Position numbers and translations under genes: made by a program. Under the pieces are notes generated by a model. It had not been told where the DNA came from. It worked only from the letters and a program-made list of their open reading frames with translations, and ran no database searches. A stretch of 64,000 bases of DNA, taken from the NCBI GenBank assembly GCA_964006375.1, contig OZ023267.1:80361682-80425681 (forward strand), given 5' to 3'. Positions within the stretch are counted from its first letter, which is position 1; the number at the start of each line of letters is the position of its first letter. Of the stretch, positions 11,232 through 20,831 are shown piece after piece. The stretch is from Tillus elongatus. Taxonomy: Eukaryota; Arthropoda; Insecta; Coleoptera; Cleridae.

Positions 11232-12082
11232 CTAGTTTTCCGAATTTTGAGGTTTGTTGAATGTGCACGGTGCTGCACACTTTTTGGCCCTGTTTCCGAA
11301 TTTCTCGTGATAATAGCAGATGCCATTATGTCCTGGTCTACTTTTGCCTCGTGATCGCGACCTCTTACGGTATCTGTGGAAGTTACGCCTGTTGTAGTTC
11401 TGCGTTTGCAGTTGTTCGATCGCTGCTGTCAGCTCTGTCACTTGTGCTTTCAGTTGTGCGATGGCGCTGTCCTCACTCGCGTTATGTTGATTCACGTGAT
11501 TTGACGTTGAGGCACTCACTGCGTAGATGGCACTGTGATTTGTGTCCGGCACTTCCACTATTTTATCTGCAATGTCCGCCATTTTTGTTAACTCTAGTCC
11601 TTCTGTCACTGCTAACACTTCTTGCACTCTTAAAGGAAGTCTCTGGCCCCACAATGTTTTCAGTACGTCATCTGTGAACTTACTCCCTGCTAATGCTTTC
11701 ATTTCTTTTAGCAGTTGGGATGGTTTTCTGTCTTCCAGCTGTATTTCCATCAGCAGTTTTCTGAGTTGCGTCCCTTGCGAGTCGGAAAACCTGGTTGTTA
11801 ATTGTTCTTTTAAAGTATTGTATTTGTTGGCTTCTGGCGGTGCGAGTAGCAGATCTTGGACCTTTTGTAGCACAGAATTATCTAGCACTGCTATGACGAC
11901 GTAATATTTTGCTGTGTCAGATGTAACTTTGTGTGCGTAAAATTGCGCCTCTGCCTGTGCGAACTAGAATGCAGGATTCGTCTGCCAAAAGGGCGGTAGT
12001 GTCACGTTTTTGATGTCGTTCACTTCGAGACTATTTACTGTTGCGTCACCAGTTGTCACGTTTACGTCTGTATCGTTACCTA
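11232..12082 (-). pseudogene. Ty3/gypsy gag with one nonsense codon
   Basis: The long frame 11232-11888 reads as an insect Ty3/gypsy gag: LQKVQDLLLAPPEANKY, LRKLLMEIQLEDRKPSQLL with MKALAGSKF, LWGQRLPLRVQEVLAV, an Arg/Ser-rich stretch, and CYYHEKFGNRAKKC near the end. Upstream codons to about 12082 continue it in frame (LPPFWQTNPAF), but a TAG near 11965 stands where Trp is normal in this motif, truncating the protein. No convincing start methionine is visible. Confidence 0.88.
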
Positions 12083-12188
12083 TGATGAAGTAATGAAGTA
12101 TATTTATTTATCACTTTTGTTTACGCGTCACTTTATACAGAGTCTTTGTTCCGGAGTTTTTAACAGTTTGTTTATTCACTATTTTCGT

Positions 12189-12200
12189 CCGGGGTCACCA
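12189..12200 (-). promoter_or_regulatory. Candidate primer-binding site of the Ty3/gypsy element
   Basis: On the minus strand TGGTGACCCCGG follows the 5' LTR after four bases. It has the TGG start of tRNA-complementary sites; I do not assign the tRNA. Confidence 0.65.
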
Positions 12201-12204
12201 CTTT

Positions 12205-12486
12205 ATGGTTGTTGAGGCATATGCACACTAAATATATAAATCCTCGAGTCGGGTTTTACAAGTTTTATTTAACAACAATAACAAAAACAATAAAGTGATA
12301 ATATTAACAAAGGAAACGAAAGTTGCGTGTCGTGCACTAACCGCGGCGATACTGTCTCCGTTGTCATTTCATGTTGTCTCCTCTGCAGCTGGTTCACTCG
12401 TTCATCGCTGCGGTAGAATCTGTAAAGTTGTGCGCCATGCAGTCTAACTTAGAACCTCCTGCTACTGCACTAAGGATGGCGCTACA
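12205..12486 (-). repeat. 5' LTR of the Ty3/gypsy element
   Basis: Near-identical to 7806-8085. Contains a short A+T-rich promoter-like stretch (AATATTATCACTTTATTG on the minus strand). Flanked outside by GATAT at 12487-12491. Confidence 0.9.
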
Positions 12487-12660
12487 GATATATTCTGGAA
12501 CATATAATACCTATTTAACAATACTATTTGAAGCGTATGTATTTGGAAAAAGGGAAGAGGTAGACAGAGATCAAAATTTTTGGAAAACTTGTCCCAATTC
12601 ACGAGTATGGAATCCATAGTGAAATAAAAAGGGCTATTGCAGACAAGTCAATTGCGACGA
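12487..12660 (+). pseudogene. RTE-like LINE remnant, continuation after the gypsy insertion
   Basis: Joining across the insertion gives a frame pattern like the C-terminus of RTE-type proteins: an aromatic-Gly-x-Ile segment, then YLEKGKR and KIFGKLV, comparable with the usual Gly-Lys-Arg-Gly-x-Gly-Arg-Arg tail. Stops occur. The GATAT target duplication starts this block. Confidence 0.5.
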
Positions 12661-12807
12661 CAGGGTGACATCACCTTTAGAATGTAATGATAAAATAAAT
12701 TAATCGAAAGACCTAAGGCATAATATTTTGGTTATATTAAATTAACTTTATAATAATTGCACTTTTGCCTATCACAATTTTACTTAACAGGCGTATTATC
12801 ATTTTTT

Positions 12808-12936
12808 GTGTGAATTTTTATTTTAAAAAAGAATCACTAATAGAGAGGTATCGATGGTGAGACTGCAATTTTTTTTAAATGAGCGCGAACTAGGATCACT
12901 AGAACCCATATGCGGGGTCAGTTTCAATTTTTATAT

Positions 12937-13017
<81 letters not shown>

Positions 13018-13408
13018 ATATGTGTGCGTGTGTGTGTATCCAGCCGATAACTCAAAAAATAATTAACCGATTTCGATTAACCTCGGCAAGTGCCTTTCTT
13101 TTCATAATGGCTTTGATGAGTTCGTAAGCCAGGAAAATCGGGCAAGGTTTTCTGGGAAAAATTTTTCTCCGACAATTACAAACTTATTTCAATAACATTT
13201 GGCGGATTTGTTGCCTTAGGAAAGACCTTACTACACACTAAAATTAAACTTTCTAAGTTTATAGAAAATTGGGTTATTCAAATTTGAAGCATTTAATAAA
13301 CCATAAGGCACACTTGCTGCGTCCCAAACTTTTTTTTACTTTAGTTAACTTCTCACTTAATAATAACTGTAATATGAAAAACATTGCTATGAAAATTCGC
13401 TACCATAA
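12808..13408 (+). repeat. AT-bearing repeat family, copy A (partial, rearranged)
   Basis: Begins with the family hairpin (TGAATTTTTATTTTAAAAAAG with TCACTAA), then ATGAGCGCGAACTAGGA, a TTTATATG run into (AT)n, and CCGATAACTCAAAAAATAAT. The right part is shortened and out of order: GCACACTTGCTGCGTCC near 13310 precedes GAAAATTCGCTACCATAAC near 13390, whereas full copies have the opposite order. Confidence 0.75.
12940..13013. repeat. (AT)n microsatellite in copy A
   Basis: The internal AT tract of the repeat copy, followed by a short GT-rich run (GTGTGCGTGTGTGTG). Confidence 0.97.
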
Positions 13409-13437
13409 CATATGTAGAACTGATAAATATGTGTAGT

Positions 13438-15386
13438 AACTTTGAACCAAACCCTTACTGTGGGGTCGAGGAGTCGCGGGCCAAAGGACTCCAGGGGCCA
13501 AGCTGGGGAAGTGGAAACAACAACATAAGTTTTCGATGAAGCTTTCCCCAAGACCGTCATGCGCGGCGAAGAGCCGCATCCTGCACGAGGTGACTCTGCT
13601 CATATCTAAAACTGACAGATCTAGACGTGGAGGTCGAAATAAACTCCCCCAATCTACGGTGTCACGTGACCCGTGCCTAGGGATGGATAGCACCAGGGTG
13701 ATGGTGTCAACGGAACCTCTGGAGTACCGGGCAACCCTTCAGAGTAACCCGCCTTGCACCACACAGGAAGTTCTGATGGTGCGGACTGTATTTCCCACAT
13801 TCTCGTGGGAACAACATGAAGATCATAAATACATATAAAACCAAAACCAATGAGGCTCTAGGAGTGGCTCCGGCTACAGACTCGTGCCTTGAGTCTATTC
13901 CGAAAACGGAGACGAGCCAGGGGGCGGCAGCGTCCGCGGACTCTGGAGGTCTCAGGACCGACGTAGATACGAGGGATCGGGGGGTAGCTTCGACCACAGA
14001 CTTGTGCCCCGACACCCAAGCTCCAGGCTGGGTCCCACCGGAGGGCGGCAAGGTCCGCGGACTCTGGGGGCTCCTCCACTAGTGAGGACCGTACTATAGG
14101 GGTAGAGGGACTGCCCCGGCAGTCGAAGCGTCTTTCTGGGGCACAAAGAAAGAAGCTCCGGAGGGCGCAGAAAATGGCGACCGGGACGTGAACGGTCGAA
14201 AAACCTGTAAAGGCGCAAGAGGGGAGTGCGAGTCAGAAGAGGACGCGCTCGGACTCTAGCACGCCTTCTACAGACAAACGTCCCAAAAGGGCCAGAGCAC
14301 CTGTAAAGGCGCAAGAGGAGAGTGCGAGTCAGAAGAGGCCTAGCACGCCTACTACAGACAGAAGTCCCAGGGCCGGAAGACCGGCGCAGACTGGCTCGTA
14401 TAGGGAAGCTGCGGTTAGCCTCGGGATGACGGTGATTGACAGACGCCATCCTGAGGTCACGCTAGACCAGGGGACGGCGGACCTGATCCAGACTGCGGTG
14501 GTAGCTGCTTCAGTTCAACCGGGGGCGCCTGGCGGGGGGCATCCTCTGGATAACCTGTGGCGGGCCGCAGTCAGATTTGAGAGGGGGCGGACTTGACAGC
14601 CGTCGAGCCCAAGGAACTCCCAAAGAGACGCAAGGTCTCGTACGGATCCCTGACACAGTCCCGCGGGAGACGGTGGTCAGTAGACTGAAGATCCAGAACC
14701 CTGAACTCGGGTCACAACACTAGTCGGTTCTAAGCTGGAAGGCAGAGGCGAAAGGACATACTCTCGCCTTCTCGGTCGACGAGGCGTCTTACAGAGCCCT
14801 TGAAGGGACCTACTTCAAGGCATTCTGGGACCTGGGAAGGGTTAGCTTCCGCCCACTAGAGAAGCCACTAGGGGTTAATGGGACTTGGGTTCCTTCGGGT
14901 CAACCTCTAACACAGTAGGGCAGCCACGGCCGGACTACTGATGGCTGAGGAACACTGATGTTGCCCTCACATAGGAACCGTACTCCTATAAAGGAGATAT
15001 CAAGGGACTCAGCGGAGCTGCTGGAAAGCTCATCTACAGCAGATCCAGCGAGAACCTGAGGGCGTGCATTTTTGTCAGTGAAGGGATAGAGCTTCTGCCT
15101 TTAATTAATTTGTTCCAGGGACCTGGCAACGATCAAAATCCGATATGGAGGAGTGGATGGGCCGTGGGGCATTACTGTCTGATCAGCCTATCTGCCAGGG
15201 GACAGCACAAACCCTCCTCCACCCAAAGAATTGGAGCAGCTGATGGTGGGTAGCAGAGCAGGTGGATGGCAGACCATCATCGGCATGGATGCGAACGCGC
15301 ACCATGATCGAGTTGTGGGGAAGCTAGGACACAAACTCTAGGGGTGAGGCACTTTTACAATTCTTTATGAAATTTAATTTAGACAA
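13438..15386 (+). pseudogene. LOA/R1-like LINE, 5' region, ORF1 and start of endonuclease
   Basis: The G+C-rich block contrasts with its surroundings. Read across frames, 14080-14700 gives an ORF1-type protein with KRLSGAQRKKLRRAQKMA, SYREAAVSLGMTVIDRRHPE and DLIQTAVV. From 14870 it gives an apurinic endonuclease domain: ALIQ-type start, SGAAGKLIYSRSSENLRACI, ELLPLINLF and GMDANAHH. Two tandem Arg/Ser-rich segments near 14210-14340 repeat a phrase reading APVKAQEESASQKR. Frameshifts and stops are numerous. The block ends near 15386, where a 3.5-kb insert begins; coding resumes at 18925. An inverted copy of the 5' 1.5 kb lies at 32370-33925. Confidence 0.75.
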
Positions 15387-15640
15387 TGTAACGTTCAAAA
15401 CGTTAATTTATTTACTTATTTATTTTATTTACTGCTTATCCTCATTTTATATTCAATGATAGACCCTTTTTGAGAATTATGAAGTAGCACTCTCCATCTC
15501 TGTCTAATCACATAGAGTTTCAAGCTCTATGACTGTTGGCGAACCTGCAGCCTGTAAAAGTAACTAAGTATTGACAGCTGACAGCTTGTTCTCTTATCAC
15601 AACCTATAAATTGAAACTCCATCCATGAATTCAGCCTTTT
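15387..15640. other. Start of the 3.5-kb insert in the LOA/R1-like LINE
   Basis: A+T-rich, no gene seen. Short ATTTATTT-rich runs near 15410-15430. Confidence 0.5.
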
Positions 15641-15759
15641 AGTGAATTTTAGTAGAAAAAATTCACTAATGGGGAGATTCCGACTTTTGAATTTAGAAAA
15701 ATTTTTTGCAAATGAGCGCGAACTAGGAGCCCGAAAACCCATATTTCGGGTCAGTTTTA

Positions 15760-15853
<94 letters not shown>

Positions 15854-16926
15854 CACACCGATAACTAAAAAAATAATGGGCTGATTGATAAAATTTGGCA
15901 CGTACCTTCCTTTTGTAAATGGCTTGGATAAGTTCGTTAGTCAGGAAAATCGGACGGGGTTTTCCGGAAAAATTTTGAGATATTCGAAAAAATATATATC
16001 TCCGGAAGTAACAAAGGAAGGGCAACCAAATTTGGTACACGGGTTTATATCATTATAGGTAAGCTACCTACCAAAACTTAGCTCTGTAGGTTAAAGGACA
16101 AAAAGTTACAGGCATTAAAAAAATAATAATGGGGTTTTCCTCAAAACGTCAAAGTCGCGATTTAAAACGTCAAAATTTGTAATATTTAGCCAATGAACCT
16201 GAAACTAATATGAGCTATGGAAAAAAAATCTCCCAAGAAGAATGTTTTACGAAGCCTGAACTCTTAGTTTCAATATTCATTGTCCTTCATTTTACTAAAA
16301 TATTTTAGAAAATTCATTTCAAATAGACCCTTTCTCTGATGCTTTAGCAGTAGTGTTGGCTATAGAGTTTATCGTTTAATGGTATATCATTTTTGTCGAA
16401 TTTTCGTAAAAAATCATTAAAGCTCAATATATCCGTTATTATGCAAGTTACGAAAAAAATTGTATACATTAATTATAGGGTGTCTTGAGCTACATCTTAA
16501 AAAAATATTTCGTTGGTGATTAAAATTTTCTTTTTTTTTAATCGAACACGCCCTATGTTATTGCATTTTTGCATTTTCCATCGAAATATATTACATCTTT
16601 GTAAGAAAATAAATTCGGGACGCAGCAAGTGGTAGCGAATTTTCATTAAATGCTTTAAATTTGAATAGCTCGAATTGATATTAACCTATAAGGTTGACCA
16701 TGACCACCAGTTTTTTCGGGAACAATTTAAGTTTACTTTCGGAAATGTTTGTACATTTTCAAACAATAAAGTTATTTTGATGACATGGCACATTGTTTCT
16801 ACTATATAGATTATACTGGTAACCAAATTTGATGCCTGCTTTCTTAACAAACATATTTGCTATTAAAAACATTTTTTTGAAAATTCGCTACCATAACGCA
16901 CTTGCTGCGTCCAGAGATTTTTTCTA
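15641..16926 (+). repeat. AT-bearing repeat family, copy B (full length, about 1.3 kb)
   Basis: Starts with the hairpin TTAGTGAATTTT ... AAAATTCACTAA, then ATGAGCGCGAACTAGGA, a TTTATAT run into (AT)n, ACCGATAACT and a long conserved body with TTATAGG, CAAAACGTCAAA and TCAATATATCCGTTATTAT. Ends with GCACTTGCTGCGTCCAGAG. The last 300 bases are bounded by 30-35-bp inverted repeats (16618-16646 and 16878-16912). There is no coding capacity, and no target duplication was identified. Copies C, D and E and partial A share this order. Confidence 0.88.
15763..15849. repeat. (AT)n microsatellite in copy B
   Basis: Internal AT tract at the same place as in copies A, C and D. Confidence 0.97.
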
Positions 16927-18079
16927 ATTAAACTTGTTTAACCATCAAGCCGCAATTAATCATGGCACACTAAAGAGATACAAAGTCTTACTCATGGGTA
17001 CGTTTGATATGAGTTATTTTCACCTCATTAAATTTTATTTTTGTAATAACTGCATGGCTAAACATGAGTTTAGTTCTTCTGCATGTGACCGTGACCTGTC
17101 TTTAATTAGATGTCAAGTAATATTTCAGGATTTATGCATAAAGCATTTAAATAGTTAGTTTTTGTAAAGACACTGTCACATTGCGGGAGATTTGAATTTG
17201 TCTAAGAACAGTACTAATCCACATGTTTGAATCAGGTCTGAAGGAGGCAGTGAGAAATTAGTCACACAATGATCTAATGAATTCTAAGGAAGGCATAACA
17301 AGTTATCTAAAGAAGGCAGTAAGAAGCTATTTTTCAAACAATCATGTAATGAACCCTGAAGAAGGCAATAAAAACTCAAAGCCACACCTGCAATAACAGT
17401 AGCAGAAGCAGGTACTCTAATGCCCACTGTTACAACTGAATTATCCATGAAGAGGGTAGACACAGATTCTAGCTGAGCAAGGATATATACATTGCACATT
17501 GAAACCAGGAGATAGCAAAATATACATCGGAATCAAAGCTAAGTGTCACAAAAGTGCGAAAACTAACCATTGCTTTATTTTTTTATATAACGTTTCATCT
17601 TTGCATAGCATTACCTTCATAAAATGCCTCACTTTATCGTAACTCTGTTTCAAAATTAATCTAAATTCACTTTGCCTTTGGATTGTGTAAATTTTCAACA
17701 TTATTTATAGTTAACTTTTTCTGCACATGCAGGACAGATTAATGTAAAAAAAATTCCTTTTAATTAAAATTTAATTGATATTTTATTGCATTAAATTTAT
17801 TTATATTGATTTTAAAATGATACTCATTTTTTAATTACAAATTTAATTGTCCTGCATTAAGCTTTCACTTTTTTAAAATAAATCTAGTTGGGGTGCCGAC
17901 GCAAGTGTTTCATTTAAGTTAGTCGTTTCAGTCAAAGGTTTTAAGATATTGTTTTTGATTGAAGCACTTGTAGTTTTTGTAGTTCTATTTTTAAATATTT
18001 AATTTTTAAAATCTTTACTGCATTTTCTTTTTAGACTCATGAGTAAGACATTATCTATGATATTTTATTTTGTTATATT
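16927..18079. other. Unassigned interval
   Basis: Short frames at 16934-17158 (plus) and 17284-17499 (minus) show no recognisable family. Near 17834-17892 a 60-base segment (AATTACAAATTTAATTGTCC and on) recurs directly at 18729-18788. Confidence 0.5.
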
Positions 18080-18090
18080 ATCTTACCTAT
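18080..18090. repeat. SINE target-site duplication, left copy
   Basis: ATCTTACCTAT, identical to 18445-18455. Confidence 0.85.
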
Positions 18091-18444
18091 GCGTGTGTGT
18101 TTTGTTTCTTTAACGTCGGCCTATTTCCGCGACTATGGCCAATCACCGACGCCAGGGAGCAGTTTCAGCTCACTATCCTGGAAAATTTGCCGAATCCCTG
18201 CCTTTCTGCGAGGGTAGGGATCTTTATCGTGCCCAACATCGCATGGACACGGGACCGACGGCTTTACGCCCCCTCCGAAGGGCGAAACGTGCAGACATTC
18301 AACTTGCTCAAATACAATGCCAGAACCTCGGTTGATGTTAATGTTACAGTTTGTACTGAAAAAGTGAAAGGAGCACCCAGGGATCGAACCCAGTACCCTT
18401 CGGTTCAGAGGCATACGTTCTTACCCCTGAACCACCGAGGTTCT
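18091..18444 (-). mobile_element. tRNA-derived SINE
   Basis: On the minus strand the element begins near AGAACCTCGGTGG. It carries a pol III A box (TGGTTCAGGGGTAAGA) and B box (GGTTCGATCCC) at tRNA-like spacing, followed by a body with TAAAGCCGTCGGTCCCG and a tail CGACGTTAAAGAAAC typical of insect SINEs. It is bounded by a perfect 11-bp direct repeat ATCTTACCTAT (18080-18090 and 18445-18455). Length about 354 bases. It would be transcribed by RNA polymerase III and mobilised by a LINE in trans. Confidence 0.88.
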
Positions 18445-18455
18445 ATCTTACCTAT
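18445..18455. repeat. SINE target-site duplication, right copy
   Basis: ATCTTACCTAT, identical to 18080-18090. The sequence after it continues with further TATCTTA repeats. Confidence 0.85.
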
Positions 18456-18924
18456 TATTATCTTATCTTACCCATAATTATCTTATCTAGGCCTTGATAT
18501 GGCCAAATTCCTAAAATATTTGGGCTGGTTTCTGCAACTTTTGTTGGAGAGCAATTGTCTTATTTATTTAATTATTTATCCCATTATCTCTTTAATAATT
18601 TTTGTTTTACATGACTTGTAAATTATTCTCTGGCATTAAGGGTCCAGCTATCTTCAGATTTATTTCTTGTGTCGAAAGGAGTTAATATTTATATATATAA
18701 TTCCATATATAGTTTGTTTGGTTTTGGTTTAATTACAAATTTAATTGTCCTGCCTTGAGCTTTTACTTTTTAAAATAAATCTACCTGAATGACATGCTTG
18801 TTTCGATTCCCAGTTTGTGTAATTTATGTGAGTGATTAACTAGTGCCCAAAGTCGATCTGCTCTCTGAGACTCATGTGAACCGACTACTCACCGGAGAAA
18901 TAATTGAACATATAAATTTTCGTT
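18456..18924. other. Unassigned end of the insert
   Basis: No gene. Contains the second copy (18729-18788) of the 60-base direct repeat also seen at 17834-17892. Confidence 0.5.
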
Positions 18925-20285
18925 ATAACATATTGAATAGAGGTAATAAACCGACCTTCGTCACAACACAGCGTGAGGAAGTTTTAGATATATCAGTTTC
19001 CACCCAGTTTCTGGGTGACTTTGTTAAGAACTGGGCTGTGTCTGGGGAAGTGAGTAGTTCAGACCACAGATACATCCGGTTTGAAATCGCCAAAGTCGAA
19101 AGACAAACAGTATGGTACAGGGACCCCCGCAAAGCGGACTTGGAAGCCTACAGGGCGGACATAGCAGTGGAACTGCGGGGGGCCAGTAGTACCATAGACA
19201 GTTCAATAGACCTCGAGATTGCGGCAGCCCAAGTGTGAGACACAATCACCTTGGCCTATATAATGCCAACTGCCCCCTGAAAATGAGGGCGTCCACCAGA
19301 AATATCCTGTGGTGGAACAAGGACCTCAGGCAAAGGAGGACGCAGGTTCGTAAGCTGTTTAACGCGGCCAAAAGATCGGGAGCATGGGATAAATATAGAC
19401 AGGCCCTAACGACCTATAACAAAAGACCGAGGGACGCCAAGAAGGAGCCGTGGATTAGGCAATGCGAAGATCCTGTCCAAGGGCACTTAGATCAACATAG
19501 GCTCCTTTAGAACATCCACGGGAGGCTTTACAAGCTCGGGGGAAGAAACTATGGAAATTTTACTCCAGACGCACTTCCCCGGCTGTAACATAATAAACCA
19601 ATACCCTCCGGACTGGGAACACTCAGAAATAGAGGCGCCTTATAGGCGGGCATCTAGAGTAGACTGGACAGTCGCTAAAGAGGTGGTTACTAGGAGCAAA
19701 ATCAGATGGGCGATTAACAGCTTTAAGCCATAAAAATCCCCGGGATTTGATGGAATAATGCCCATCAGGCTCCAACAAGGGATAGATATACTGGCGCCGG
19801 CACTTACCCCCATTATGAGGGCCAACCTGGCTCTAGGGTACATTCCGAGGGCATGGAGACTGGCCAGGGTTGTATTAATTCCTAAACCTAGGCATTCAAC
19901 ATACCAGGCAAAGTCCCTGAGGCCAATAAGTCTCATGTCCTTCTTGCTAAAAACAGTGGAAAAACTGCTCGACCGGCACATTAGGGGTGGTGTACTGGAA
20001 GCATATCCCCTACACTGAGGACAATATGCATACAGAGCAGGAGTCTTAACAGAAACAGCACTGCACTGTTGGTGAATCTGGAGAATACGCTGGAGAACAG
20101 GGAGGTGGCGCTGGGGGCCTTCCTAGACATGGAGGGGGCCTTCCTAGACATGGATGGGGCCTTCCTAGACATGGAGGGGGCCTTCCTAGACATGGAGGGG
20201 GCCTTCAGCAACACCTCATTCGGATCGGTTCTGGCAGCTGTCAGGGAGCGTGGAATAGGGGAGACCTGCTGCAGGTGAATCGCTT
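18925..20285 (+). pseudogene. LOA/R1-like LINE: endonuclease end and reverse transcriptase start
   Basis: Resumes at ILNRGNKPTFVTTQREEVLD, the endonuclease segment that follows the point where coding stopped at 15386, then VSGEVSSSDHRYIRFEI with the catalytic Asp-His near its end. Further on come WWNKDLRQRRTQVRKLFNAA, KSPGFDGIMP (a palm entry motif), PRAWRLARVVLIPKP and LRPISLMSFLLKTVEKLLDR. Near 20090-20220 is motif A, where FLDMEGAF has been expanded fourfold. Several stops and shifts break it. From 19973 it belongs to the first copy of a 2-kb tandem duplication. The copia element interrupts at 20290; coding resumes at 28487. Confidence 0.85.
20116..20205 (+). repeat. 21-bp in-frame repeat, four copies, in reverse transcriptase motif A
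   Basis: The unit GGGGCCTTCCTAGACATGGAG encodes GAFLDME; four copies run head to tail, one carrying a GAG to GAT change. Unit 2 of the duplication has one copy at the same place near 22140, which is also the normal state of the motif in this family. The motif holds the first catalytic Asp. Confidence 0.9.
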
Positions 20286-20290
20286 TCATG
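20286..20290. repeat. Copia target duplication, left copy in unit 1 (TCATG, mutated)
   Basis: TCATG here, CCATG at 22250-22254 and CCATG at 28482-28486. One substitution has occurred in unit 1. Confidence 0.75.
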
Positions 20291-20529
20291 TGTTGTAATT
20301 AGATTTATTTTCTATAATTATATTTGCAAAAGTTAATATCAAAACGAGTATCCATTTTATTGTTTTGACAGTTGAAAAACAGTAAAATTCAAGTTGACAG
20401 ATTGCTTGAACTACAATGTAAAATATGTATAAGTAAGCCTGAAAAACCACAGAGAGAATGAAAGTAAGTACAGAATAATGTCATCTATAGTTTAAAGCAA
20501 TTAACACCATGAAAACACAAACTTCAACA
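20291..20529 (-). repeat. Copia 3' LTR, unit 1
   Basis: 239 bases. On the minus strand it begins TGTTGAAGTTTG and ends TAATTACAACA. Near-identical to 22255-22493 and 28241-28481. Confidence 0.92.
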
Positions 20530-20831
20530 CTTTCCCTTGTTAATTGAATTGAAAAACTATCATCATATGTAAATTAAAAAGGTGTATTTTATGAAAGTCC
20601 CATCTTGACACACAAAATCTTCAATGTCGTGGTTTGCAATGGTTTTGTCATAATGTCAACAATCTGATTTTCTGTAGAGACAGATTCAACCTCTAGCACA
20701 CCTTCGATTACTTTTTCGCAGATGAAGAAATGATTTCTATCGATATGTTTGGTTCAACTGTGATACTCTGGATTCTGTGCCAATTTCAGAGCTGCTTCAT
20801 TGTCCATTTGTAGTCATGGGACATGACAGTT
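20530..20831 (-). pseudogene. Copia RNase H C-terminus with polypurine tract, unit 1
   Basis: AACAAGGGAAAG (20530-20541, minus) is the polypurine tract touching the LTR. The frame upstream reads DNEAALKLAQNPEYHS, TKHIDRNHFFICEKV and VSTENQIVDIMTKPL, the standard end of a copia-type polyprotein. It is separated from the rest of RNase H by the inserted LINE, whose poly(A) starts at about 20832. The first frame at the junction has a stop just before the DNEAAL motif. Confidence 0.85.

Noticed and set aside
11261..11904. Plus-strand frames of 120-138 codons
   Set aside because: Antisense shadows of the Ty3/gypsy gag.
13536..14449. Several 70-165-codon frames on both strands
   Set aside because: The G+C-rich LINE block gives long antisense and shifted frames; only the plus strand reads as ORF1 and endonuclease. 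The same applies to plus-strand frames at 32544-33927, which are antisense to the inverted copy.
18370..18444. A functional tRNA gene on the minus strand
   Set aside because: A and B boxes are present, but the acceptor stem does not pair properly, the element continues into a SINE body, and target duplications bound the whole unit.
18070..18477. Plus-strand 135-codon frame
   Set aside because: It is the antisense of the SINE.
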